Assembly: GCF_031755915.1 (NCBI RefSeq)
Contig: NC_083387.1
Span: 7,446,501 to 7,510,500, forward strand
Source: Ziziphus jujuba
Taxonomy: Eukaryota > Streptophyta > Magnoliopsida > Rosales > Rhamnaceae
Direction of reading: 5' to 3'
DNA length: 64,000 bases
The notes under the pieces were generated by a model. It searched no databases and was not told the origin of the DNA. It saw nothing but the letters and a program-made list of their open reading frames with translations. The position numbers and the translations under genes were made by a program. Of the stretch, positions 22,811-34,050 are shown piece by piece (positions within the stretch are counted from its first letter, which is position 1; the number at the start of each line of letters is the position of its first letter).

Positions 22811-25282
22811 CTAATTCGAAGCATAAGACAATGGATTCGTACATCTCTGCCTATAATGTCCAACACCACCGCATCGGCTACATCTACGTCCAATAACATC
22901 TTCACCTTCGGATGGTATGCGTTGCATCCTTGGTCTACCGGCTCGCCTACGTGTCCATCTTGGTGGAAGAACAATGCGACTTGCCACGTCATCCGGGACA
23001 TGCCACTGTTTTTCATCTAACAAAGGATAAATGGACTCAGCATAAGCTGCACGATATGCATCCGCGGTGTAGTAATGAGAACACATGCCATAAGGAGCAA
23101 TTTTTCGGTCTCTGCAAGCGGCAATACAATGATCACAAGGATATTGATCAAAATCGAAGACTTTGCATGAGCATGTTTTTGATTGGAGATTAACTGTACC
23201 CCTCAAACTCCCACCTTCCACAAGAAATTCATGCATATTAATGGCTTTCACACGTAGTCCGATGGACTCCAAATTTTGTAGTTTGAGTTGCTCTTCCATA
23301 TGGTCAGTCACAGGCTTTGTCAATTTTGCACCTGCAGTACGTCGCTCATAAAACCACCTTTGCAGTAAATCCCGGATGTGCTCTATTAATGCTACTATTG
23401 GCATCTCTCTAGCATCTAGCAGAATGCCATTCAAGCTTTCTGCAATATTGGTGGTCATGATAGTGTACCTTCTACATGGATAAAGAGAACGTGCCCACCT
23501 TGTAGGGTCACATGATCGAATGTACTGGGTAGCCCTAATGTTTTTTGCCTCAATTTGCCCCATATAAAACTCAAAATCTTCAACCAAATATGCACTAGCT
23601 GCGAGCATGAAACATTGTATTATTGATTCATCTTTCGCATGTCCATTTTCTTTAATATTTCTGCTTATATGGTACGTGCACAACGCATGGTATGCATTGG
23701 GAAAAACTTTGCGTAATGCCCTTTCAATAGCGGGGTGTCTATCACTCACAAACACCAAATCTGGAAAATCTCCGATGGCATCCTTCAGGTTTTGGAAAAA
23801 CCATGTATATGCTTGCTCGTTCTCTCCATCTCCAATGCCGAAAGCCAAAGGATATATTTGCTTATTGCCATCCATGCCCGATGCAATATACATGTACCCT
23901 TTGTATTTCCCTTTCAATGTAGTTGCATCAACAGCCAATACGGATCTTATGTGGGATTTAAATCCCCTAATGCTTGCTCCAATCGCCATAAAGAAATATA
24001 CAAAATTGTTATTATCGTCTGTTTTGATACGTGTAACAGTCCCAGGGTTCTTCGACACTAACTCAAAACAGTAGGCAGGTAACTTAGCAAAATTCTCCTC
24101 TGGAGATCCCCTAACACTGTTAAGTGTATACTCTTTACCTCTCCATGCTTTGTTGTAGCTTATATTCACTCCATATTTCTGCAAAAAATCATGTTGAATT
24201 TTTTTGGGTTTGTAAACACGTGCAATACCTTCATATTTAGATTTGATACATTGCCCGATAACCCGGCTACTGGCTTGCTTGTTTTCTCGATGCACGATAT
24301 CTAACGAGCAACTGTGTACATTATCAAAAATTCTCACAACAAATATTTCTCCATTTTTAAATGTGGTTGCACGTAGTCGCCATTTACAAGTATTTTCCAA
24401 GCATACAACCTCATACCGTTGTGTAGTTGATCGTGTCACCTTGAACTCCTTATTTTCTCGCATGCAATAGATACTCAGTTTATTCTGTAGGTCACGTTTG
24501 TTGCGAAATAATTGTCCAACTACTATGCTCTCACAGCCAGTGAACTTTGACGAAAATATGACCATAGAACCACTTCTGTTGCTCGATGATATGTGGTCAC
24601 TTGTAGCACGATGAACCCTAACATCATCAACTCCTTCATTGTTCATTTCAGGATGCATATCATTATCATTATCCGGCAACTCATGATCAAAATCTACATC
24701 ATTATGACCAACATCATCCCCTGCTGCATTGTAATTCTCATCATGATCAATATGATGCAACTGCTCATACTCCTCGTCGTTAGGAAACCGTTCAGCATAG
24801 TCACCTCCAACATTAACTCCTTCGTGAATGTTAAATGATGTCCAGGCCCCCCCACGAACATCAACTTGATCTCTAAACTGAGTTTCTTGAACCATAATTT
24901 CCTGAGATGTAGCCTGAATTGGTTCAGTACCGGAAGCTTGTGGTAGACGACCGCCAATTGGAGGACAAGAAAAAGAATGAAGATTACTCCCACTATCCGA
25001 AGCAAATGCTGTTTGATGAACATTTCTACATACATGTTCAACTTTTGAAATCACCTCAACATACAATGGAGGCCGCATCATTGTCATCCCTCCATTCCTC
25101 ACTTCTTGAAGAAAGCATTTCACATCCCTATCACATCGTATTTCTGTAGGATCCAACTTTTCTGCACATCGTCCATATATCCATTTTAGCTTTAGCAAAT
25201 ATTCATTTCGATCTATCTCAATAGAATTGAAAATCTCATCCTCTAACTCTGATTTTGTGCATCTGTTGCCGACGAAAACCAT
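22811..25282 (-). CDS. Mutator-like (MURA/MuDR-type) transposase, start shifted by a premature stop
   Basis: An uninterrupted 823-codon frame. Residues 1-60 continue the conserved N-terminal domain; 190-220 are acidic (Asp/Asn-rich). Residues ~250-345 match the MuDR N-terminal zinc-binding region (C294, C299, H323, C325). Residues ~447-545 match the MULE transposase core (VLAVDATTLKGKYKG, FVSDRHPAIERAL, CTYHISRNIK). Likely catalytic acids are D452, D514 and E615 (NIAESLNG). A SWIM zinc finger follows (C704, C706, C716, H718), then a C-terminal CCHC knuckle (C801, C804, H809, C814). The ancestral start is 32 codons upstream at 25378, but codon 27 of that frame (25300-25298) is TGA, so translation would have to begin at 25282 or the gene is dead. 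It would catalyse cut-and-paste transposition of elements A and B in the nucleus. No frameshift is seen in the rest. Confidence 0.92.
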   Translation of the reverse strand: MVFVGNRCTKSELEDEIFNSIEIDRNEYLLKLKWIYGRCAEKLDPTEIRCDRDVKCFLQEVRNGGMTMMRPPLYVEVISKVEHVCRNVHQTAFASDSGSNLHSFSCPPIGGRLPQASGTEPIQATSQEIMVQETQFRDQVDVRGGAWTSFNIHEGVNVGGDYAERFPNDEEYEQLHHIDHDENYNAAGDDVGHNDVDFDHELPDNDNDMHPEMNNEGVDDVRVHRATSDHISSSNRSGSMVIFSSKFTGCESIVVGQLFRNKRDLQNKLSIYCMRENKEFKVTRSTTQRYEVVCLENTCKWRLRATTFKNGEIFVVRIFDNVHSCSLDIVHRENKQASSRVIGQCIKSKYEGIARVYKPKKIQHDFLQKYGVNISYNKAWRGKEYTLNSVRGSPEENFAKLPAYCFELVSKNPGTVTRIKTDDNNNFVYFFMAIGASIRGFKSHIRSVLAVDATTLKGKYKGYMYIASGMDGNKQIYPLAFGIGDGENEQAYTWFFQNLKDAIGDFPDLVFVSDRHPAIERALRKVFPNAYHALCTYHISRNIKENGHAKDESIIQCFMLAASAYLVEDFEFYMGQIEAKNIRATQYIRSCDPTRWARSLYPCRRYTIMTTNIAESLNGILLDAREMPIVALIEHIRDLLQRWFYERRTAGAKLTKPVTDHMEEQLKLQNLESIGLRVKAINMHEFLVEGGSLRGTVNLQSKTCSCKVFDFDQYPCDHCIAACRDRKIAPYGMCSHYYTADAYRAAYAESIYPLLDEKQWHVPDDVASRIVLPPRWTRRRAGRPRMQRIPSEGEDVIGRRCSRCGGVGHYRQRCTNPLSYASN

Positions 25283-26134
25283 TACATTTTTACCATTTCA
25301 ATATTCCCAATCACCACTATCATTTTGTACCAATGTTCCATTGTATAAAACCGCAATTACAATGTCATCATCTTCCATTTGACTACAAAATTAAATGAAT
25401 AACGTTAAACTAAATCAATAAATATATAAAATTTTGAATAATATTAAACAAACATATTAACTGTATTAAAAAAGTTGATTCTGTTTTTTTTTTCGGGCCA
25501 AATATAGCTTTTTCCTACTGGCGGAAAACTGGCGGAAAAATGGCGGAAAATTGGCGGAAATTTGCGAAAATAGACAAACTGGAGGAAATTGGCGAAAATT
25601 CATCTTTTTCGTCAAATTTCCTCTGTTTTTCGCGATTTTTCAGTTTTACACAAAATTTCTCCTATTTTCAAACCATATGCCACCTAAAGTATCTTTAAAA
25701 TCACATAGAACATCTCATAAATCAATTTCTTGCATACCCATATCAAATAAAAAGCTTAAAAAACCCTAAACTAATAAAACTTACAAGAAAAAATAGAAAG
25801 AGAAAAAACAAAAAAAATACATATTTCCTTACTTTCATCTAATAAGAAAAAAGATAAAATTTTTACCTGATTTTAGTTTGAGATCTGAGAAAATACAAAA
25901 AATTGAGAGTGAGAGGCGATGAGATGCAAAGAGTTTAGAGAAACCCCACGAACAGTTTTGTATAAACCCCACCCCCACGAACGAACGGCTGTGTAGAAGA
26001 AAGGAAAGCTTTTGTGTAATTTTCAATTTTATCAAGGATATTTTTGTCCCAAGGTGGCTAGTTTTTAAAAAAAAAAAAAATTTTGCTATTTTTCTAAAAT
26101 GGAGTTATAAGGTGGTTATTTATGGGAAAAACCC
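25238..26134 (-). repeat. right terminal inverted repeat of MULE element B
   Basis: Inverse of 20935-21870 and slightly shorter because of indels. It contains the leader of the transposase, the 11-bp repeats (25518-25612) and the first 47 codons, including the TGA at 25300-25298. The promoter of the transposase must lie within it. Confidence 0.85.
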
Positions 26135-26143
26135 AGATAACAA

Positions 26144-29100
26144 AGTCTTTAAGTTAGTGTCAACCCAAAGAGAAACCATGTGCCGAAATAAGGCTTTTAG
26201 TTCAGCTGAACCTGACTAAAGCTTCTCCACTCATATGTAGCCATCAAGTTAGAGTGCCCAAGTTCAACCCAAAGGGTGGCTATAGTCCAAATCAGGCTAT
26301 TTGAAGTGCATTCTTTTGATTAAGAGGCCAGCCCAAGTCAAACCCAAACAGTTAATGTTTGTTTCGGCCCAAAGAAGCTAAAGGTCAACGATAAGACCGC
26401 ATAAATCATGATCTTAGAAGAAGAATTTCTTCTTTCTTTTTCCTTTTCTTCCTATGTTTTATTGTTTTATTGGACGGTTATAATTAACTTGGATTTCATA
26501 TATGCTTCATGTTAGGTCTTTTCCCAAGTATTACGTATCTCAGGGAAGCAATGCTTGAATCATTTATGTCCGAACAATTGGCATTTTTTTAGGCATTCTC
26601 TCCGGTTACTTATCTGTTGTTATGTAGGGTTGAAGTTCCTTTAGAAACAGTAAATAGTGTTTGTTTGTTTGTTTGTTCTTTTTTTTTTTTGACAGTTTAA
26701 TTGTACATATCCAGTCCGAAGAATTAGTGCACAACACCTAATCTAGAAATGTAGAGAAGTTAAACCTCAAACTTAATCCAAACATGTAAAACATTTTTAT
26801 TTGTCATTGTCACTGTCAATGTGAGGAGATAGCATTATCTTGTTTAATTGAGAGGTAAAATTGTCTATCATTACATACATATATATGGCTTTTAAATATA
26901 GACAATTAAAACATTTAGAAAATAATAAAGATGTTTCCATGGAATGTGATTAGAATTGAAATTTCTGGATTATTTTAGAAAAATGAAATCTTACTAGCAA
27001 AAATGGATAGATAAGATAAAATAAATAAATTGGATCACCATCTGTATATAATCCTATCCCATTTTCCTTTTACCATTTTAATGTTTTCTTCTAGAACAAA
27101 GAAGAAGTAAAGTATGTAATAACAACCTTGGTGAAGTTATGTGTCATCACAAAAATTTTCATTTATTGAAAAACTGAAAACGTGGTGTAACCTGCACAGC
27201 ATGAAAAATTCTTTTCAGTTCCTTTTAAGTAAATAATACCTCTTTGTTGGTCATTTATATATACCTCAGTTATTTTCCTTGATCTAAACACTTGTCGAAC
27301 CGAATAACAACGTTTAATTACAGCCTATCAAGTGGCAAATTTATTGAAAAATCGTAGCGAATTCTCGTCTAACTAAAAATATTTTATTTTTTTGGTACAA
27401 CATATATTATAAGCAAATTTAATGGCGGTAATAAAATTTTTTTAATATAATATTATCAAGACCACCATATAAAACAGACAGATTGTTTATATATAGATGA
27501 GAATAATCGTAAAATTTCTATGTTCACACCAAGATCAACATGGATTAATTAATGTATATGTTATGTACACATTTAAGACATGGACATGATTGTCACTTGT
27601 GAGTTAGTACTTCGATTGCGTTTAAGGAATTGCTTCCGAAAAACACTTGGGCCAAATACGCAAAGGAAGAGCAAAAGTAAAAAGTTGGTGTTATCATTGT
27701 GAAGACAATGGTCGAAAGCATGTCGACATTCATCTTGTGGATCCCTCCAAACAATAATAATAATAATAATTTGTTGTCTATACTTTTTGTATAGCATGTC
27801 TGTGCTCCATGTGGGCCACTAATTATTTTCTAGAATATCCTTCGATTATGCCATTACTTGTGTATGGTCCTATACCAATTACTTGCAGCAAAACAAATTC
27901 ATGGAAACTTGGATTTCTGTTGTGTTGTTGATTTTGTTTCTCTTTCTCTGACTAGCTCTTTATAAATTCCTTTTTCTTGCTACGATCCAACTCGCATTAT
28001 TAATCTATCAGTTCATAGTTCTTGGTGTGAATAAATTATTAAAGATCAAAATAATATCATATCTTCTTTACCTCATGTATTATATTGATAAAGAAATGCA
28101 AGAGAAGAAAGATAAGAGTCGATCTCTGATTTTTACATCATGAAAAAAGAAAAGAAGAGTCAATCTGTTTTAAAGAACATGGTCTAGTTAGTAGGATCTT
28201 ATGGAAAATGGAAAGTTTTCTAACATTCCTCTTTTGGTCTATCTTTAATCTGTGAATTTCTTATTCATTTCGTGAATAAATTTTTATCCATAACTCCTTT
28301 GTTTACGTGCAATAGGATGTCGATTACATGTAATAGGATAGCTAAAAATACCATAATATTGCATGTAATTAGAGGTATTTCGGACAAAAATTTGTTCAAA
28401 TTTTTTGGATTACAGACTCATTATATCTTAATGGTCAGAAAAACTAGATATGTAAACATTTTGATAGTTGGCAAGAGTTTAATAGTAAAACGTGGCGATG
28501 AAGTAGCTGTAGTAGAGTTTTTCAACATTTAGAAATCTGTCTAAATAAACGTTGCAGTCTTACAATGTCACCATCGAAGATTTCTTGCAAGTCATGGAGT
28601 TTGTGTTAGCACTAAAATAATAAATCAATTAAAATACTTTAACATAATGAATAAAAATTTATCTCATTATAACCTAGGATTATAGATATATATACATTGT
28701 ATTTTATAAGCTAAATGATCAAATTTACTAACATTTTGAATCTTTATAGTTATTAATTATGCAAAACAAAAATATAAAGAGATACAAGAACGGTATTTAA
28801 TGGATACACTCATTTCTAATCTTTCTCCTTTATATATTTACGAAGCAGTAAATGCCCAAGTCATTGTCCCATGTCAATATCATATATATTATACACTATC
28901 TCATAACTTATTGTTCAATTTTATAAATACAAAATAATTAATAAATAACAATATTATTAAATAATAATAATAATAATAATAAAATTGAGAATAAGTTCAT
29001 TGGTCTTCTAGATATAACAATTTTTTTATCCAATAAATTAATTAAAATATTATAAAAAACTTATAAAAATTTATTACAAAAGTCAATAGATAAATTCAAA

Positions 29101-29590
29101 CGAGTTAACTTTGTCCCTCACCCTTATGCTCGACTGTTTGACAGAATAATTGAAACTCCCCATATCTCCCATCATAGTTCAAGGTTCGAAGCTTTCCCAT
29201 TTTCCTTAAAATGCAAAGCCATTATACATTTTCTTTATAAACTTAAAATTTTGAATAGAAATAAAAAATTAACAAAAGTGAAAACCAAACAATTTGTCAA
29301 ATCATATCACATAACATAGACAGCAAGAATATTTAACAATTATTATATCACTAATAGACGAAAAGTTCACACATTATTGGCCTAAGCCAATGTTCCGCGA
29401 AAGGAATATAGTTCTGTTTGGAGATGAGGAATATTGGTTTATGCCCCTGGGAATATTACTCCATTATCCTCGGTATTATACCAAAGCACGCTTAAATTTC
29501 TAAACTAAACATATCTATCTGATTTAAAATAAGATTTGCCCAGTCCAATTCTTTTCTTTTTTTTAATTTTTAATTAACCCCACTCCCAAA
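26144..29590. other. intergenic, no gene recognised
   Basis: Begins with mixed-composition DNA in which the MULE inserted (26150-26410), then AT-rich sequence with a (GTTT)n run near 26660 and ATA repeats near 27752 and 28963. An 86-codon open frame at 28272-28532 has no recognisable domain. No RNA gene or transposon ends are visible. Confidence 0.55.
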
Positions 29591-29705
29591 TTGAAATATT
29601 AAACACCTCCGTTTTGTCTGCTACCCTTCCCGTTGCCCAAGGGGCAACCCATCCAGGGTCCCACACCGGCGACCAAATTCCCATAAGTCTCATGGCCCAT
29701 TTCAC

Positions 29706-29711
29706 CACGTG
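29706..29711. promoter_or_regulatory. G-box CACGTG upstream of the DUF506 gene
   Basis: Palindromic CACGTG (context CACCACGTGCC) about 430 bp upstream of the DUF506 ATG, in a GC-richer block (29600-29810) that stands out from its surroundings. bHLH and bZIP factors bind this core; use here is inferred. Confidence 0.45.
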
Positions 29712-29779
29712 CCATTCTCGTGGCTGGCAAATCCAGACACAGTCCGAATCAACCCCGCAGGTGCCATCGGATATGCTGC

Positions 29780-29785
29780 CACGTG
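29780..29785. promoter_or_regulatory. second G-box/ABRE-like CCACGTGG upstream of the DUF506 gene
   Basis: CCACGTGG lies 74 bp from the first G-box and about 215 bp upstream of the candidate TATA box. Paired ACGT cores are typical of ABA- or light-responsive plant promoters. Confidence 0.5.
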
Positions 29786-30000
29786 GATTATCCCAGTCGG
29801 ATGCTTCCCCGTATATCCTTTTCTACAGTCTCCCTCTCTTCTCTCTCTCTCTATCTCTGTGCTTTTTCAAATTGAATGTTTATCTATCTAGCTCTTTCGC
29901 TATCCAACACACGAATAGCAGTCTCAGTTTCTAAGTCTATTTAATCGAATATTCCTGAATAAATATTCCTTCCACCATTTTCTCCGTCTTTCCTTTCTTT

Positions 30001-30007
30001 TTATAAG
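30001..30007 (+). promoter_or_regulatory. candidate TATA box of the DUF506 gene
   Basis: TTATAAG within TTTTTATAAGC, about 135 bp upstream of the ATG. A CT-rich stretch (29825-29870) precedes it. This predicts a 5' leader of about 100 bp. Confidence 0.45.
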
Positions 30008-30139
30008 CTTCTGAGATATTCCTTTCTTTGTTCATCCAAAGCTGAATCCCACAGAAGAAGCACTCAGAAACAAAAGCATCAAAACAACAAATTTGCTTTT
30101 CTTTTTCTTTCGAAAATTAATATTGTTTCGCTGTCAGAT

Positions 30140-31057
30140 ATGGTGGGTTTCGTTAGAACAAAACGGGTCACCGACCCCCTCGACGACAGGGTCAAGGCTC
30201 GACTCGTCGGGAGAGATGTTTCGCGACTCAGTTATGTCAGCAGCGGGAGCGAGTACTCCGGCGAAGATGACTCACCGTGCCTTTCCGAACTCGTTCACGA
30301 TTTCCTCCAGGACCACGATGAGTCGGCCGAGACTCGTCGCCTTCCCGACTACGAATCCGAGTCTGAGAGAATCGACTCGGTCGCGGATTGTACTGACGCT
30401 ATCGAGATTGTAACCGGCTTAACGGCTTCTTCTGGCAATGTGGATTCGGATTCGTACAAGGAGCTTCTATCGGCTCACGTCTTCAAAGCGGCAGAGTCTT
30501 TTTCCCGCCTGAGATCTAACAGGGTCGCGTTCAGACGGAGTGTGATGCAGTTTCTGAGGGAGTTAGGGCACAATGCGGCGATATGCAAGACCAGGTGGAA
30601 CTCCTCCGGCGGAATCACCGCCGGAAACTACGAGTTCATCGACGTTGTTGTCCAATCGGGATCTTCATCATCGCGGCACAACCGATACTTCATCGACCTC
30701 GACTTCGCCTCCGAGTTCCAGATCGCGAGGCCTTCGGCTTACTACACGAGACTCTTGCAGTCTCTGCCAACAATTTTCATTGGAAATGCGGAGGATCTGA
30801 AGCGGCTCGTGAGGGTCATATGCAACGCCGCGAAGATATCTTTGAAGAGCACGGAGCTTTCTGTTCCTCCGTGGAGGAAAAACCGTTACATGCAGAACAA
30901 ATGGTTCGCATCTTACCGCCGAACGGTGAATCCTGCGCCGGAAAACTCATTTTCATCTTTGGTTCCGGCCTCCGGAATCAAATGCCGTTGGATTGGGTTC
31001 GATGCCGGAGTTTCCGACTCCAACGTCAACGGCCATATGTTTGTCCGTATAAGATGA
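30140..31057 (+). CDS. DUF506 (PDDEXK-like, PF04720) family protein, intronless
   Basis: A single 305-codon open frame, markedly more GC-rich than its surroundings. Family signatures are visible: a Ser/Asp-rich acidic N-terminus (residues 35-90), FLRELGHNAAICKTRW (138-153), YEFIDV (164-169), RYFIDLDFASEFQIARPS (182-199) and PPWRKNRYMQNKW (243-255). These belong to the plant DUF506 family, distantly related to PDDEXK nucleases, and the length is usual for it. Arabidopsis members include RXR proteins that repress root-hair growth and bind calmodulin/Ca2+ signalling components; which subgroup this one belongs to is uncertain. By position it corresponds to At3g07350, between bHLH62 and PUB9. Start chosen at the first ATG, giving MVGFVRTKRV. 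Confidence 0.9.
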   Translation: MVGFVRTKRVTDPLDDRVKARLVGRDVSRLSYVSSGSEYSGEDDSPCLSELVHDFLQDHDESAETRRLPDYESESERIDSVADCTDAIEIVTGLTASSGNVDSDSYKELLSAHVFKAAESFSRLRSNRVAFRRSVMQFLRELGHNAAICKTRWNSSGGITAGNYEFIDVVVQSGSSSSRHNRYFIDLDFASEFQIARPSAYYTRLLQSLPTIFIGNAEDLKRLVRVICNAAKISLKSTELSVPPWRKNRYMQNKWFASYRRTVNPAPENSFSSLVPASGIKCRWIGFDAGVSDSNVNGHMFVRIR

Positions 31058-31537
31058 TAAGGATTGGAATTAATATATAATTTCATATATAAAAAATAAA
31101 AAAAAAAAAAATTTGATTCGTACTTGCAAGAGAAGGTATGATGATAAATTGATAATAATCTCTTTTGCTTTTTTTAATTCTTATTTATTTATTTATTTTT
31201 CTTTTAACGAAGGCGATTTTAATGAATGGTATAATGTAACGCGGCAAATGTACATTGTGACTAAGGCGGCGCACTTGCTATTTCACGTGCAAAGCGGGAC
31301 TAGGATACCTGAGTGTAATAGCACTTGCACAGGAAAAAAAGAAAAAAATAATAATAATAATAATAAAACCTTTTCCGTAACTTGAACGAGTTACGAATGA
31401 ACCTTGGTCAAATCCTGACCGTTCATAAAATATAGGATCAGTTCAGTTAGATCGGAAGGATGTAAGAAGCCCAATTTTGGTGACTATTTTAAGTAAAAAA
31501 ATAAAATATCCGTATTAGGATATTGATGAGGTGGATT
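31058..31537. other. 3' flank of the DUF506 gene
   Basis: AT-rich with poly-A tracts and an (ATA)n run at 31346-31365, probably covering the 3' untranslated region and terminator. Nothing else seen. Confidence 0.5.
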
Positions 31538-31546
31538 GGTGGAATG

Positions 31547-32493
31547 GAAAAAACTCTAGTACTCCCGAGCACTGAATGATTGGATACTCCTTCCATTAAA
31601 TAGACGACATTTATACAGCTTTATCACATCAGCTGCCTAATAAAACTGCTGTGACAGTGTTAAAAAATTTATAAAAAAAACCACTTTAACCTTGAAAGAC
31701 GAGAAGCCATCCGAACCGAATCTCAGTCCCTTAAACACTAATCTCATCTAGAATTTTTAAACGCCAATCTCATCTCCAATTTTTCTCTTTCTTCAGTGAG
31801 TTCAGATGTCTATTTATGTATATATTTTTTAAGATATGTAAAAATATTCTAAAGACAATGAAAATATTTTTTTAATAAATATGTACCACATTAAAGAAAA
31901 AGCCAAAAAGAATCCCCAAAAATTTAAAAAAAAAAAAAAAACGGTTTTCTTAATCAGCAGCTCTACAACGCAGACAACCCACCCAAAAATTCGAAAATCA
32001 GATCCAGCATGTAAAACTGATTGTAAAAGATAATAATTGAAAAAAATTAAGAGAAAAAAAAAAGGGATCTGTTCAAGTTTAGCTCTCCAACTTCAAAATT
32101 AACCTGCAAAGTGCAAATGTTCAAGGTTATTGAACTTGGCTCTGGAGAAAACGAATTCGAAAAGAAAAACCAGATCTAAGATTTTTATTTTTTTTGTGTT
32201 TCTGAAAAAAGACCAGGTCTCGACTAAGCCTCAGCTGAGTATTAGATGGTTGTAGATTTACGTGTCTTTGAAGGTAACTTAAGGGTTTTCTTTGTGATGC
32301 GAGAAAGAGAGAGACGATGGAAGTTGATAGACTTGGAGAGGGAAGAAGATGACGTTGAACGTTGACGTCTGTCTGTATGTTAGTAAAATGATTTTGGCAA
32401 AGTTTGCCCAAATGTCCTTTATTTAATGGAAGGAGTATCCACTCGCTTAGTACGCCGGGAGTACAAGAGGTTTTTTTTTTTTTTTTTTTTCCC
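31547..32493. mobile_element. short non-autonomous MULE, 9-bp target duplication
   Basis: Inverted ends: left CTCTAGTACTCCCG then GGATACTCCTTCCATTAAAT; right, read inward, CTCTTGTACTCCCG then GGATACTCCTTCCATTAAAT. Perfect 9-bp direct duplication GGTGGAATG (31538-31546 and 32494-32502). The element is 947 bp and the terminal bases include variable A/T runs. There is no transposase. A leader-like, CT-rich minus-strand stretch (32240-32400) with a 94-codon open frame could be captured host DNA but I do not recognise it. Its ends differ from those of elements A and B, so it is a separate MULE family. Confidence 0.82.
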
Positions 32494-32502
32494 GGTGGAA
32501 TG

Positions 32503-34050
32503 ATAGTGGTCTATCTACAGGTGTTGTTCTCATTAACAATGATTGTGACCTGTGATGCGAAAATTAGTGAAATTTTTTCCTGACAATGAGTGGGGACAGA
32601 TGGCTGTTAATGGTGATCATGGTAGCACCGAATTTATTTGGCTGTGGGGACAATGAAAAAGGAAAAGGCAGTACATGTCTGTGTGTTCTGGATAAGGTTT
32701 TTGTTTATATTCTCTCCAATCCGCTGGGCCAGAGGAGAGGCAAGTGATAAATGCTTGGGACCCTGAATTATATCCTATGCGGTGGCACTGGTTGACCCGG
32801 ACACGTGTCCGATTGACAATCCTAAATGTTCTCGCTCTGTCACCTCCAAAGTCACTCAAAATTCTGAGAATATTATAAGTTTAACGTAAACTGTTGAAAA
32901 ATTTAATATAATAATTGTTAAATTAAGTTTTCACACTTTCCCCTCCCCCAGTTTATAAAAAAATATAGCTATCCGCGTTGAAAGATTCGTAAATTATAAT
33001 TATAATTATTGAAAAGCCTCGCAGTCTATATAGAATCCTTGTTTTAAAAAAGCTTTTGGAGTTGAAGAGATAATCATGATGTCGCTAATAATTTGATAAT
33101 TTTAAAAATGTATCAAGACAATGATGCAGTTTGCAATGCCTATCTTCTTTTTGATGTCCATGATCTAAAACTATATTAGAATAATAATTGGATAATGCAT
33201 GGAACCCATATAATGCACCCAAAGAGAGATGCGAGGAGGTTGATAATGTATAGAACCCATATGATGCACAAAAGGAGATAAGAAGGACGTTCTTTTCTTT
33301 CAGATGAGATTTGTGCTTTGTCATAAAAGAGAAAAAAAAAAAAAAAAGTCAAATTAATCTTTACTAGGAACCACAAAAAGGAAAAAGAGTAATCGTTCAT
33401 TCACTAATTACGTCGGATAAGAGTGAAAGTTTTGGTGTCTTATTCTTATCTAGCAACGTATACAAAAAGGAATTAAGTATGGCCGTTGAAGTTGGAAGAT
33501 CTTTAGCGGATAGACTAGAGAAAACCCAAATTGAATAATGGGCTGCACACAACAAAGTAAGCAATGTGTAGCTGGATTAGAGTAGTAGATCTGCTTCAAT
33601 AGCTATTATGGGTTATTCAATTGGGCCACAACCCAAAGGGAACTATTAAATTCGCACCCAATTATAGAAGAGTCCATTTAATGACCTCATTAGGCTTTTA
33701 TATTATTTTCACCGAAGAAATTGATTGGCACTTCTAAAAATAAAAGAAACTTTTTCCACCCTTTTTATGTCCTAAAATATTAACCTTGCAAGCGCAAAGC
33801 CGGATTCTCCTGGGCCATATTCCCAGAGCCTGTTCTTACGGGAACTCTAATTTGTAAACCCGTGCACATTGTTAAATAGCGGCAGGCCTTATAACTTTAA
33901 ATTCAACTGCATTTTGATGCTCTTTTCATACTTTAAAACGATAATAATCGTTTAATACAATTTCCCAACACAAATTTTTGTTATGGATCTATCTATGATT
34001 ATTTTCCCCTAATATAGATTAATATCGTAGGCCCAGAAAACATGTAAAAC
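32503..34050. other. intergenic, no gene recognised
   Basis: Contains mixed-composition DNA at 32580-32870 and 33780-33870 and AT-rich stretches. Apart from the small tandem duplication at 33188-33290, I see no structure I can name. Confidence 0.5.
33188..33290. repeat. 51-bp tandem duplication
   Basis: Two diverged copies with a 51-bp period, sharing GATAATG-AT-GAACCCATA and ATGCAC. Confidence 0.8.

Larger units (their letters stand above)
20935..26134. mobile_element. MULE with long terminal inverted repeats (element B), carries a transposase
   Basis: Starts GGGTTTTTTCGATAACTAGC and ends with the inverse GGGTTTTTCCCATAAATAAC. A perfect 9-bp direct duplication AGATAACAA flanks it (20926-20934 and 26135-26143). 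The element is 5200 bp. The terminal inverted repeats run about 900-935 bp (20935-21870 against 25238-26134) and extend past the transposase start codon. The transposase gene is on the minus strand. Size, 9-bp target duplication and transposase class agree on the Mutator superfamily. The clean target duplication and high arm identity suggest recent insertion. Confidence 0.93.

Noticed and set aside
23607..24074. 155-codon plus-strand open frame
   Set aside because: It is the antisense shadow of the MULE transposase coding sequence.
28272..28532. 86-codon open frame with mixed composition
   Set aside because: No recognisable domain, no splice or promoter context, and AT-rich codon usage typical of chance frames.
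30583..31080. 165-codon plus-strand open frame overlapping the DUF506 gene
   Set aside because: It is a shifted-frame shadow in GC-rich coding DNA; the other frame carries all family motifs.
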